In this document: piece after piece, positions 44,961-54,637 of the stretch
How the letters are laid out: each line of letters begins with the position of its first letter
How positions within the stretch are numbered: position 1 is the first letter of the stretch
Assembly (NCBI GenBank): GCA_015486845.1
Contig: WFQU01000040.1
Span: 1 to 57,141 of the forward strand
Length of the DNA stretch: 57,141 nt
Origin: Anaerolineae bacterium
GTDB lineage: Bacteria; Chloroflexota; Anaerolineae; JAADDB01
Direction: 5' to 3'
Made by a program: the position numbers and the translations under genes
The notes under the pieces: model-generated
The model's input: the letters and a program-made list of their open reading frames with translations, nothing else
What the model was told of the DNA's origin: nothing
The model's database searches: none

Positions 44961-45841
44961 CCGGGCGCGGCGCTTTGATCGGCTTGTTCGATTCCGGCAT
45001 TGGCGGGCTGAGCGTTTGGCGGGCTGTGCAACACGCCTTGCCGGAAGCATCGCTGTTTTACGTGGCGGATCAAGCTTATTGCCCGTACGGGGAGCGTTCC
45101 CAGGCGGAAATTACAGCCCGAGCGCTCGCTATCACGACTTACCTGCAGGCTGCCGACGCCGATTTGATCGTAGTGGCCTGCAATACAGCCACCGCAGCGG
45201 CGCTGGACGCGTTGCGCCAGCGCTGGCCCGACTATCCTTTCGTCGGCATCGAGCCGGCGGTGAAACCGGCAGCGCTGGAAAGTCGCACCGGGCAGATTGC
45301 CGTCCTGGCGACGCGCAGCACGCTGCGAGCGCCCCGTTTCCAGCGTTTGGTGGATCGCTTCGGCCGGGAAGTCACACTGCACTACGTGGTCGGTGAAGGC
45401 TTAGTTGAACTGGTAGAAGCAGGCCAATTAGACGGCCCGGCAGTACGCCGACAACTCCGCACGATCTTGGCATCTCTGCCGCCCGAGACAGATCATGTCG
45501 TGTTAGGTTGCACGCACTACCCCTTTTTGCAGCCCACCCTGGCAAAAATGTTAAACCCCGACGTGCGCATTGTCGACCCGGCTCCAGCCGTAGCCCGGCG
45601 GGTGCACTTTTTGTGGCAACAAATGATCTCGTCGGAAACGACGCGCCCCCCGACGTGGCGCTTTGTAACTACCGGCCTCGAATCGCCTTTCCGCCGATTA
45701 GTGACCCGGCTGGTTGGCGATACATTCGCCGGCCGGGATGTTTACATCAGCGCCGGCACCATCCGCGACACTGATTTCGCACCCATCCAGCGTGACCCCC
45801 AACAAGCACAGCCTTTCGATGCGGCGGGGCGCGTCGGCTAA
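44957..45841 (+). CDS. murI: Glutamate racemase
   Basis: 294 aa from ATG 44957, which overlaps the TPR gene stop as ATGA. The frame is open far upstream, but that is the other-frame reading of the Thr/Pro tail. The enzyme supplies D-glutamate for peptidoglycan. Motifs: GLFDSGIGGLSVWRA (residues 9-23), DQAYCPYGERS near 38, catalytic Cys75 in VVACNTATAAALDALR and catalytic Cys185 in LGCTHYPFLQPTL. The catalytic body ends near residue 270; the last ~30 residues (FAPIQRDPQQAQPFDAAGRV) are unlike the family and overlap the convergent DUF2344 gene by 144 bases. Normal function is expected. Confidence 0.95.
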   Translation: MTGRGALIGLFDSGIGGLSVWRAVQHALPEASLFYVADQAYCPYGERSQAEITARALAITTYLQAADADLIVVACNTATAAALDALRQRWPDYPFVGIEPAVKPAALESRTGQIAVLATRSTLRAPRFQRLVDRFGREVTLHYVVGEGLVELVEAGQLDGPAVRRQLRTILASLPPETDHVVLGCTHYPFLQPTLAKMLNPDVRIVDPAPAVARRVHFLWQQMISSETTRPPTWRFVTTGLESPFRRLVTRLVGDTFAGRDVYISAGTIRDTDFAPIQRDPQQAQPFDAAGRVG

Positions 45842-46447
45842 CTGCAATGCTTGTAACAACGCGTCCGGCCGGCCGGTAGAGCCAGTTTCGCTCTGCAGCC
45901 GGGCGAAGAAAGCATAACCATCTTCTTCCCGGCCTAAAAAGCGCACCTCCTGGATGAGGGGTCGCAGATTGTAGCGCACAACCCCTTTCTTGCGCCGCCG
46001 AGTGAGAAAAATTTCCGCACTGGCCAACAGTGCTTCCAGTTGAGCCCGGAACGCTGTTGCCGTTGCATCGCTTTCTACCCAGATGCGATACATCGCGCCG
46101 CGTACTTGCGTTTGCAGCGCCGGTGCACGCAACGGCACTTCAAACACGGCCCGCACGTGCAGGCCGCGGGGCAACATAGGTTGCAAACGTCTCGCCACGT
46201 CGTCCGGTTGCTGCGGCGGGCTGAGCCACACATCCATCAGTTCTGCACGGCCGCTAACCCCCACCGGCAGCGCCGAGGCGAAATGTATTTTCGGCTGCGG
46301 ATGGAAGCCTTGCGAGTAGAGAACTGGCAGCCCAGCCCGGCGCAAAGCCCGTTCCCACACGCTGGCCAAATCGAGATGGCCAACATATTTAATGGAACCT
46401 TCGGTGCTGAAAGTCACTCGCAAACGCTGGCGTTTCCTCTGGCTCAT
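45698..46447 (-). CDS. DUF2344 (TIGR03936) radical-SAM-linked protein
   Basis: 249 aa. These proteins always accompany a TIGR03960 radical-SAM protein, often as a fusion; here both genes are adjacent and overlap by four bases. Family marks: VTFSTEGSIKYVGHLDLASVWERALRRAGLPV near residue 11, YSQGFHPQPKIHFASALPVGVSG near 44, and a C-terminal RIERLCLLGV strand. The family function is not established; the N-terminal region resembles small ferredoxin-like/Trm-type RNA-binding folds, and in many bacteria the pair lies next to RNase G and L21/L27. The last ~25 residues (ISVADGAGADVNIPAGEC) extend past the usual end and lie opposite the end of murI. Confidence 0.88.
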   Translation of the reverse strand: MSQRKRQRLRVTFSTEGSIKYVGHLDLASVWERALRRAGLPVLYSQGFHPQPKIHFASALPVGVSGRAELMDVWLSPPQQPDDVARRLQPMLPRGLHVRAVFEVPLRAPALQTQVRGAMYRIWVESDATATAFRAQLEALLASAEIFLTRRRKKGVVRYNLRPLIQEVRFLGREEDGYAFFARLQSETGSTGRPDALLQALQLADAPRRIERLCLLGVTLDGCEISVADGAGADVNIPAGECIANQPGH

Positions 46448-48528
46448 GGCGTTTCCTCCCCGATGGCTTGCAGTCGGCTGAGCCGCTGCGGACGCCGGGT
46501 TGTATTCGCTTGCTCCGGCGACATTTCTGGGTTAAAGTACATCGGAACGGCATGGGCGCTCACCGGCTGGTGCGCTTTACCACGACCCAAGGCCGGACAA
46601 CCCCAGGCATCATCAGGCGCCTGCCGCCGCTCCCGCCGGTAATGGCTGAGGATACCACAGGAGTAACAATGTTCGTGGCAATCATCGACGACCCCGCCGG
46701 CCAGTGCCAACCGGTATTGTTCCTGCAAAAAAGATTTATCGACGCCCACATGAATATGATCCCAGGGCAGTAGTTCGTCTAAATCCCGGGGCCGGCGGGC
46801 GTACCAATCCGGATCAAGACCGTGCTCGGCAAAAGCTTGTTGCCACGCCACGTCGTTGAACTGGTCTTCCCAGGCGTCGAAGCGCGCCCCGAGTTCCCAG
46901 GCGCGCTGGATGACGTCAGAGAGCCGCCGGTCTCCGCGGCTGAGGAATGCTTCCATCAGCGTTTCGCGAGGATCGTTCCAGTTCAAGTGGAAAGCACTTC
47001 CGCCGAGCCGATGTTGCAAGTAGGCAATTTGTGCCCGAATCTCCGTTTCGTCCGCCATCGCCACCCACTGGAAAGGCGTGTGCGGCTTGGGTACCAATGT
47101 GCTGATCGTCAGACGCACTTTTGCTTTGTGCCCCAAATAGTGCTTGCCAACATGCCAAACCTGATGCGCCAAATCGGCGATGGCCTCCACATCTGCCATA
47201 GTCTGGGTAGGATGGCCAATCATGAAATAGAGCTTGATGGTCGTCCAGCCGCGGCTATAAACCTGGTCCGCTACAGCAAGCAACGCTTCGGTGGAAATCG
47301 GCTTGTTGATCACGTCCCGCAGCCGATCTGTAGCTGCTTCCGGGGCAAAAGTAAACCCAGAGCGGCGCCTTCCTTGCGCCAAAGTCTCCATCAATTGTAC
47401 CGAAAAGGACTCGATGCGCAGCGACGGGAGGGCAATGCTGATATTTTGGTCGGCGTATTTGGCTACCACCGCCTGGGTAAGCTCACCGATGCGGCTGTAA
47501 TCGGACGCGCTGAGAGAGAGAAACGATATTTCCTCATAGCCGGTGCTATCGATGATCTCGTCCACGGCGCGCAGTACTTCGTCCAACGGGCGTTCCCGCA
47601 CCGGCCGGAAGATGATCCCGGCCTGACAGAAGCGGCAACCACGGGTGCAACCACGTTGGATTTCAACTGAGGGACGGTTATGGATGGTTTTGATGTTCGG
47701 CACGATGTAGCGCGTCAGCGGCGGCGGCAGGATAGCCATGATGCGTTTTTGCACCGGCAGAGCAGCATCCTTTTCGTAGCCGGGCTTAATCCGAATATCG
47801 CGCACCCGCCCGTCAGCGTAATAACGCACATCGTACAGCGCCGGAACGTATAGTCCGGGAATGTGCGCCAAGCTGCGCAAGAGAATGTCCTTGGTCGTGC
47901 GCAGTTGTGCCCCGCCGGGATGCCATCCCACGCGCGGCCGGATGTCGAATTTACGCCGCCACGTTTCGTAACTACGCATGATGTCTAAAACACCTTCTTC
48001 CCCCTCGCCGATGAAAAAAGCGTCGAAAAAGGCGTGCATCGGCTCCGGGTTGAGGCCAGCGCTGCCGCCGGCAACCACCAACGGCCAGCTCGCGTCCCGG
48101 TCCGCGGCCCGCAGCGGGAAGCCGGCCAAATCTAACGCCGAGAGTACATTGGTGAAAAGCTGTTCGTAAGGCAATGTTACACCAATGACATCGAAATTTC
48201 CCAGCGGCTGGAAACTTTCCAGGGAGTAAAGAGGGATACCGCGTTGCCGCATTTCCGCTTCCATGTCCACCCAGGGCAAGAAAGCGCGCTCGGCTAACAT
48301 ATTAGCCTGTTCGTTGACAATGTCATAGAGGATCATCATGCCCAAATTGGACATGCCGATTTCGTAGGTGTCAGGGAAAAGTAGGACTAACCGACTGGAA
48401 ATTTCATCCCAGTTTTTCTGGATGCTGTTGACTTCGCCGCCGACGTAGCGTGCCGGCTGGCGTACCCGAAAGAGAAAACGGTCTAATGCGCGCCAGATGG
48501 CTTCTGGCGTGTCAATTGAATGGTGCAC
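46444..48528 (-). CDS. TIGR03960-type B12-binding-like/radical SAM protein
   Basis: 694 aa from a GTG (48528) with AAAGGAG seven bases upstream; the open frame continues 94 codons further but that includes tRNA-like sequence. Residues about 20-200 are a B12-binding-like (degenerate) domain starting RQPARYVGGEVNSIQKNW, with LFPDTYEIGMSNLGMMILY. The radical SAM core begins near 285: the cluster ligands are Cys294, Cys298 and Cys301 in RGCTRGCRFCQAG. FLSLSASDYSRIGELT, SFTFAPEAATDRLRDVINK and TIKLYFMIGHPTQT match the family. The tail includes a Cys-rich HEHCYSCGILSH stretch. Its substrate is unknown; the pair with DUF2344 may modify tRNA or ribosomes. Confidence 0.9.
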   Translation of the reverse strand: MHHSIDTPEAIWRALDRFLFRVRQPARYVGGEVNSIQKNWDEISSRLVLLFPDTYEIGMSNLGMMILYDIVNEQANMLAERAFLPWVDMEAEMRQRGIPLYSLESFQPLGNFDVIGVTLPYEQLFTNVLSALDLAGFPLRAADRDASWPLVVAGGSAGLNPEPMHAFFDAFFIGEGEEGVLDIMRSYETWRRKFDIRPRVGWHPGGAQLRTTKDILLRSLAHIPGLYVPALYDVRYYADGRVRDIRIKPGYEKDAALPVQKRIMAILPPPLTRYIVPNIKTIHNRPSVEIQRGCTRGCRFCQAGIIFRPVRERPLDEVLRAVDEIIDSTGYEEISFLSLSASDYSRIGELTQAVVAKYADQNISIALPSLRIESFSVQLMETLAQGRRRSGFTFAPEAATDRLRDVINKPISTEALLAVADQVYSRGWTTIKLYFMIGHPTQTMADVEAIADLAHQVWHVGKHYLGHKAKVRLTISTLVPKPHTPFQWVAMADETEIRAQIAYLQHRLGGSAFHLNWNDPRETLMEAFLSRGDRRLSDVIQRAWELGARFDAWEDQFNDVAWQQAFAEHGLDPDWYARRPRDLDELLPWDHIHVGVDKSFLQEQYRLALAGGVVDDCHEHCYSCGILSHYRRERRQAPDDAWGCPALGRGKAHQPVSAHAVPMYFNPEMSPEQANTTRRPQRLSRLQAIGEETP

Positions 48529-48544
48529 GAACCAACTCCTTTTA

Positions 48545-48578
48545 CCCGGCCATGCCGGGGCGGGATTTGAACCCGCTG
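48545..48578 (-). other. tRNA 3'-end-like fragment with an adjacent hairpin
   Basis: On the minus strand CAGCGGGTTCAAATCCCGC forms a perfect T-arm (GCGGG-TTCAAAT-CCCGC) followed by CCCGGCA like an acceptor 3' strand. No matching 5' half (TGCCGGG, D-arm, anticodon arm) is found upstream, so it is not a tRNA gene. A CCCGGC-ATG-GCCGGG hairpin (48545-48559) overlaps its end. It lies in the leader of the radical-SAM gene. Confidence 0.5.
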
Positions 48579-48601
48579 TATGTAGTGTTTCTATTTGGTC
48601 A

Positions 48602-48631
48602 AGTATACGCCACATCGGAATAGTGAGCCAA
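48602..48631 (-). promoter_or_regulatory. Possible promoter for the radical-SAM/DUF2344 genes
   Basis: TTGGCT (48626-48631), 18-base spacer, TATACT (48602-48607) on the minus strand, about 75 bases before the GTG. The leader would contain the T-arm-like fragment. Confidence 0.55.
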
Positions 48632-48658
48632 TTTTTGGTGGGCCTGTTTTTGTGGGAA

Positions 48659-48688
48659 TTGACAAGTTTCGTGCATCTGTGTAATAAT
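48659..48688 (+). promoter_or_regulatory. Promoter for the Rpn-family gene
   Basis: Perfect TTGACA (48659-48664), 18-base spacer, AATAAT (48683-48688), divergent from the radical-SAM promoter. Confidence 0.6.
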
Positions 48689-48759
48689 TCGGTGGGTGTC
48701 GTGGGAGGCACGATGGCGTTGGTTTTTATAAAAACGGTCGGCCGGGGAGAAAAACTGTC

Positions 48760-49812
48760 ATGGAAAACCATCAGCAGGGGGAAGAAGGGAATGGTGTAGC
48801 GAACCCACACGACAAGTTCTTTCGGGAAGTGCTTTCCCGGCAGGAGATAGCCAGCAGCTTTTTACAACACTATTTGCCGGCCGAGGTGGTGCAATTATTA
48901 GACGTTTCAGCACCGGAAATCTGCAAGGATTCTTTTGTCGATCCAGAATTGCGCACCCATTTTTCAGATTTATTGTACCGGGTACCTTTCCGCGCCGGCG
49001 GCGGGATGTTCGTCTACATTCTCTTCGAACACAAAAGTTACCCGGACCGGTTAGTAGCTTTTCAGATGCTACGCTATATGGTGCGCATCTGGGAACATGG
49101 TCTGCGCCAGAATGAGAGTATCATGCCTATCATGCCGGTGGTCGTCTATCACGGGACGGCGCGCTGGAGTGTGGGCCTGAATTTCAGTGACTTGATAACG
49201 GCGCCGCCGGCGTTGAAGCCGTTTTTGCCCGATTACCGATATTGGTTATGTGACCTTTCGCAATACGAAGATGACGAGATCAAGACCGAGATCATGTTAG
49301 GCGCGGCATTGCTGGCCATGAAATATATCATGCGGTCCGATCTCAATGAACATTTAGTGGATATTATAGGATTGATGCATGAGTTAGCGCTACGAGAGAC
49401 AGGATTAGAATTCCTGGAAACAGCACTGCGCTATTTGTCACAAGCAACTAACCAGGTGACTGAAGAACAGTTGCGGGAAGCGCTGGAAACAGTTTTCCCG
49501 GAAGGAGAGACATTGATGGGAACTATTGCCGAGAAATGGGTAGAACAGGGCTTGCAGCAGGGCTTGCAGCAGGGCTTGCAGCAGGGCTTGCAGGCAGGAG
49601 AGCAAAAGGGAGAACGGAAAGGGCTATTGGAAGGAATCCGATTGGGCTTGGAGATCCGCTTTGGTGTGGAAGGTGCAAAATTGTTGCCAAAGATTTACAA
49701 AATCCAAGACATTACGCTTTTGTACACGATATTGGACGCGCTGCGAACGGCTAAGCAGTTGGACGAGATCAGCGCCGTGATGCAATCGTATGACACGCCA
49801 CAGGAGGCATGA
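48760..49812 (+). CDS. Rpn-family PD-(D/E)XK nuclease (recombination-promoting, 'transposase_31')
   Basis: 350 aa with GGGGAG nine bases before ATG. Opening NPHDKFFREVLSRQEIASSFLQHYLP is the family's N-terminal signature. The nuclease core shows Asp70 (HFSDLLYRV) and the Glu90-x-Lys92 pair (YILFEHKSYPD). It is related to E. coli RpnA-E, which cleave DNA and stimulate RecA-independent recombination; some relatives act in phage defence. Residues about 262-280 are GLQQ repeated four times, from a perfect 12-bp repeat (listed separately), followed by a coiled C-terminal part (GERKGLLEGIRLGLEIRFG). Such QG-rich repeat tails and their variable number are common in this family. A single gene between convergent and divergent neighbours. 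Confidence 0.9.
   Translation: MENHQQGEEGNGVANPHDKFFREVLSRQEIASSFLQHYLPAEVVQLLDVSAPEICKDSFVDPELRTHFSDLLYRVPFRAGGGMFVYILFEHKSYPDRLVAFQMLRYMVRIWEHGLRQNESIMPIMPVVVYHGTARWSVGLNFSDLITAPPALKPFLPDYRYWLCDLSQYEDDEIKTEIMLGAALLAMKYIMRSDLNEHLVDIIGLMHELALRETGLEFLETALRYLSQATNQVTEEQLREALETVFPEGETLMGTIAEKWVEQGLQQGLQQGLQQGLQAGEQKGERKGLLEGIRLGLEIRFGVEGAKLLPKIYKIQDITLLYTILDALRTAKQLDEISAVMQSYDTPQEA
49546..49593 (+). repeat. 12-bp tandem repeat, four perfect copies
   Basis: CAGGGCTTGCAG repeated four times without change, coding for four Gln-Gly-Leu-Gln units in the Rpn-family protein. Copy number could vary by slippage in steps that keep the frame. Confidence 0.95.
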
Positions 49813-49860
49813 TGCGGCTTACGGAGAGATTGACACGCCATAAGCCGTCTGGCAAATGAG

Positions 49861-49892
49861 AAAAGGCGACACGGTACAACGTGTCGCCTTTT
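49861..49892. terminator. Bidirectional terminator between the Rpn gene and groEL
   Basis: 13-base perfect stem AAAAGGCGACACG / CGTGTCGCCTTTT with a six-base loop, flanked by T-runs on both strands, so it can end transcripts from either side. Confidence 0.85.
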
Positions 49893-49956
49893 TGTTTGCT
49901 TTCTGTGTGCTGCGCTCATCCCAAGGATATTGCCCGGCACAACGAATAAAGACTTT

Positions 49957-51636
<1,680 letters not shown>

Positions 51637-51691
51637 TCAAAAAGTAAATACTGTTTCCAATCACTTGTCTGTCTGCTGTCTGTCTGTTTTT

Positions 51692-51718
51692 TTAGCACTC
51701 TCTCTGTAAGAGTGCCAA
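51692..51718 (-). promoter_or_regulatory. CIRCE operator (HrcA site) before groEL
   Basis: TTAGCACTC-N9-GAGTGCCAA on the plus strand, matching the CIRCE consensus TTAGCACTC-N9-GAGTGCTAA at all but one base. It lies just downstream of the -10 box, the usual position for HrcA repression. Confidence 0.95.
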
Positions 51719-51726
51719 CAACGCTT

Positions 51727-51754
51727 ATTATATCCACCTCAATACTGGATGCAA
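51727..51754 (-). promoter_or_regulatory. Promoter for groEL
   Basis: TTGCAT (51749-51754), 16-base spacer and perfect TATAAT (51727-51732), immediately upstream of CIRCE. Confidence 0.85.
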
Positions 51755-51820
51755 AATCCGGATTGTAGTTTCACGTTTTTTGTTAGATTTTCGTCTGAGT
51801 GGTGAATAGCGGCGTGGGGA

Positions 51821-54046
51821 TCAATCCGGGGCGTGCCCGGGGTTGATAATCAGCTTATCCAAAGCACGCACTGTGCAGAATGGCACGAAGCCGGCTCGGT
51901 GCGATCTAGCATAAGCATCGTCGATATGTGTTGGCGTAGTTGCGTAGTCCACCGTCAGCACCAGTTTGCCGGCGTTACGGAATGATGCCAAGTATTGCTC
52001 TAATGTCTGTGTCACTACCGGCGGCGTCACCACGTCGTCCGCATTGTAGCCGTAATAGATGTCCTCCTGGCCAATGCCGTCCACGCTGTGCAGGTAAGCC
52101 GGGATGATTGTGGCTAACTCCGGCGCATTCTGTGGAAAGATCAGGAAATTCGGATCCCGGCGGCGGGCATAAGCTCGAATAGCCGCCACGAAGTCGACCA
52201 TTTCCTGTGCCGCGCTGGCCCGTCCCTGATCCTGGTAATATTCGTAAGCATCGATAATATCTAAATAAGCGCCGTCGAAGCCGGCGTCCAAAAGACGGTC
52301 AACGTAACGAAAGACAATGCCTTGCCAGGCCGGATCCCAATAGTGGACTTTGTAGTTGCCCGGCCAGTTGGGATTCTCGTCGTCCAGCCAGGCCGGATTG
52401 CCTGGGTGCCACCCTTTCTGCCAGTAAAAACGATAATCCTCGGCCTCGCCGATACTCATGTAAGCTAAGACGACCTTGTTGCCGCCAGCACTGTGCCGCA
52501 GAGTTTGAATCTGTGCGGCGCTAAAGGCACCCTCATCACCATCGTCCGCCGAATAGTCAATAATTACTAAGTCGTAAGCCGTCTTACCGATGGCGGTCAG
52601 GTCAATATTTTGCAGTTGGTAGAGGAAATCGTTGACCGAGACAAGTTTAGATGGGCTGATAGTGGCTAACACGCGCGGCAAATAGCTTTTCCGCCGCGCG
52701 AAAGTGGAAGGTCGCACCTGATTACGTTGCCAATGCGTTTTGATGCTCCTGATCAGGGCACTGTCGCTGACATCCATGTGGTGAGTTGGGTCCAGGCCGT
52801 GCCGGAAGTTGAAAGCGTCGACATCTGCCTGGAGCGGTGGCCAGGAGGATTTCCACAACCAGAGCGCGTAGTTCATGCCGCGTGTTTCGAACAGGTTCAT
52901 TTCATCATCCATGAAGTTGGCCACGCCTGGCTGCCAGCGCATAGCGCCGAATTCGTTGGCCGCCACCGGCACTTGATGGGTGCGTGTGAAAGTGTCGACG
53001 GGCGATAGCCATTGGTACAGCCAAGCCCGATCGAAGTTTTCGGCCGTGCCGTCGTCATCGGTGTCGAAATGCCCCGGGTAACTATTTTTCAGGTTGGGCG
53101 GTTTCTGGTGTGTATAGGCCATCGGTGCGTACTGGTGCACAGTATATACTGTGTGCGGATCACCGGTAGGCTGCAAATAGGGCAGCCAATCGATAGCGCT
53201 GTACCCCATCCCGCCGATCAGAAGCGGCGTAGTTGCGTCGACTTGCCGGATAGCAGCCGAAATGCGGGGGTAAAGCTGGTTCCAATCGTAGAGCGTGCCA
53301 CTGTACGTTCTGTAAAAAGCCGCCGGATCCCAAGCATCCAACGGCTGGCCGGCCGGATAGCTGCCCACTTCGTTGCTGTTGGGCTCGCACATCAGATCGT
53401 AGCCGACAACTATTGGGTTATCCTTGTAACGGCTCGCCGCATAGCGCCACATGGCCACCCAGGCATTCTGGGCGGCTTGATCGCCCCACACTTGATTGTT
53501 GTAATAAGCGGGATTGAACCAACCATTTTGTGGGTCGCTGGCAGTATCTTCGCCCCAAAACGCCCAGAATTCGCTGCGCCCCGGCCCGGTGCGGAAAGTG
53601 ATCACGGCAAAAAGATCTGCTTTGGCGGCCATAGCCAGTAGCTTGTCCAAATTACTTTGCACGGCCGTATCCAAAGTGTACGGTGGTGTTTCCCGGAAGA
53701 GGCCAGGATGCGAAATGTTGACGTAGTTCGCGCCCAGGGCTGCCAGGTGATCGAAATCGACCTGGGTGTAGGGCGGCCCGACCGGCCCCGGCCCCATGAA
53801 AGTGGGACCGTCCAACGCCGGGTAAATGCGGCGCTGGTAAATGTTGGCGCCACGTAATTGTGTGCCATGGTTCCACAGCGCCCACTTGGCGTCGCTAGTT
53901 ATCCGCGTTGCCGGCTGCTGGGTCGCCGTCGTTGCCGGTACCATCGCGACCGGGGTGTTCGTCCAGGCCGGCGAGGATGGTTCCGCTGGGCCCACACAAG
54001 CCAGCAACAGGCACAGGGATAACAGTAACGAGAACAAATGAGCCAT
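51821..54046 (-). CDS. Secreted lipoprotein: GH5-like glycosidase fused to GH114/TM1410-like domain
   Basis: 741 aa, AGAGGAG before ATG. Lipobox LLAC (Cys17), then a short Pro/Thr linker. Residues about 60-430 read as a GH5 (cellulase-type) barrel: RGANIYQRRIYP, FDHLAALGANYVNISHPGL, the acid/base Glu221 in YDLMCEPNSNEVGS and the nucleophile Glu365 in VAANEFGAMRW. Residues about 462-735 match the GH114/TM1410 fold: YDLVIIDYSADDGD, MSIGEAEDYRFYW, NPNWPGNYKVHYWDPAW, FDGAYLDIIDAYEYY and DGIGQEDIYYGYN. GH114 enzymes such as the fungal endo-alpha-1,4-polygalactosaminidase and PelA-type hydrolases cut galactosamine-rich polymers. The fusion would act on a host or own exopolysaccharide. Alone; repeats follow its start. 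Confidence 0.87.
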   Translation of the reverse strand: MAHLFSLLLSLCLLLACVGPAEPSSPAWTNTPVAMVPATTATQQPATRITSDAKWALWNHGTQLRGANIYQRRIYPALDGPTFMGPGPVGPPYTQVDFDHLAALGANYVNISHPGLFRETPPYTLDTAVQSNLDKLLAMAAKADLFAVITFRTGPGRSEFWAFWGEDTASDPQNGWFNPAYYNNQVWGDQAAQNAWVAMWRYAASRYKDNPIVVGYDLMCEPNSNEVGSYPAGQPLDAWDPAAFYRTYSGTLYDWNQLYPRISAAIRQVDATTPLLIGGMGYSAIDWLPYLQPTGDPHTVYTVHQYAPMAYTHQKPPNLKNSYPGHFDTDDDGTAENFDRAWLYQWLSPVDTFTRTHQVPVAANEFGAMRWQPGVANFMDDEMNLFETRGMNYALWLWKSSWPPLQADVDAFNFRHGLDPTHHMDVSDSALIRSIKTHWQRNQVRPSTFARRKSYLPRVLATISPSKLVSVNDFLYQLQNIDLTAIGKTAYDLVIIDYSADDGDEGAFSAAQIQTLRHSAGGNKVVLAYMSIGEAEDYRFYWQKGWHPGNPAWLDDENPNWPGNYKVHYWDPAWQGIVFRYVDRLLDAGFDGAYLDIIDAYEYYQDQGRASAAQEMVDFVAAIRAYARRRDPNFLIFPQNAPELATIIPAYLHSVDGIGQEDIYYGYNADDVVTPPVVTQTLEQYLASFRNAGKLVLTVDYATTPTHIDDAYARSHRAGFVPFCTVRALDKLIINPGHAPD

Positions 54047-54176
54047 GTTTATCTCCTCTGAAAGTAAGACCTCTCCCCTGAAAATAGAACGCAGATAAAC
54101 GCAGGCTGCGCACGCAGATAAAAAACCAGATCAAAAAAACTTGTTTCATTACGGCATCACGACCACAGTCCCTTTT

Positions 54177-54408
54177 AGAAGTTCAACTTCTTGAAGAAGT
54201 TGAACTTCTATTCGCCGGCGTTCTCCGCCCGAGCGCACGGGGGTCAAATCCCCGTGCTACGTCGTCAAGAACCCCCCTGAAAGGGGGCTGATGTTGAACA
54301 GCCTCTTTGCAGTGAGCGTTACCTTGACGTACCCCGCTGCCGCGCCGGAATCGAGGCTTTAGCCGGTGGTAGACCCACCAACCCACCTAAAGGCTTGACG
54401 CCAGCCAC
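54177..54408. repeat. Hairpin-chain repeat element, copy 3
   Basis: Begins AGAAGTTCAACTTCT-TGA-AGAAGTTGAACTTCT. The usual GCACGGGG/CCCCGTGC hairpin, GCTACGTC and an AGGGGGCT stem follow. Same direction as copies 1 and 2, slightly shorter at the 3' end. Confidence 0.87.
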
Positions 54409-54412
54409 GCCA

Positions 54413-54536
54413 TGCCCGGGGCCAAAAGCAGCCGGGCTACATCAAGCCTAAGCCCGCTCAAGCGGGCTGCTTCACCTCAGCCCCCTTCAGGGGGCGCCTC
54501 ATCATGTAACACGGAGCTTTGAGCTCCGTGCGCCCC
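54413..54536. repeat. Hairpin-repeat unit of the 37.5-kb type, third copy
   Basis: GCCGGGCTACATCAAGCC, AGCCCGCTCAAGCGGGCT, AGCCCCCTTCAGGGGGC and AACACGGAGCTTTGAGCTCC make a series of three stems. It directly follows copy 3 of the hairpin-chain element. Confidence 0.83.
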
Positions 54537-54637
54537 TGGAAATAGTCCCCGGCAGACAGGCCGTAGGTCTACTCCAACTTTTCTTGTAAAATCTTTGCCC
54601 CTTGGTGTCGACCTCTCTTTTTTAAATGCAGCATAAC

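Larger units (their letters stand above)
54047..54637. other. Gene-free spacer filled with hairpin repeats
   Basis: Starts with an ACGCAGATAAACGCAGGC / CACGCAGATAAAAAA repeat (about 54080-54125), then a 232-bp hairpin-chain element (54177-54408) and a 124-bp unit of the 37.5-kb type (54413-54536). No coding frame. Confidence 0.75.

Noticed and set aside
48529-48810. 94-codon N-terminal extension of the radical-SAM protein
   Set aside because: It includes the T-arm-like fragment and promoter; GTG 48528 has AAAGGAG at the right distance.
48760-49812. Insertion sequence transposase
   Set aside because: The family was once called transposase_31, but no terminal inverted repeats or target duplications flank it; it is an Rpn-type nuclease.
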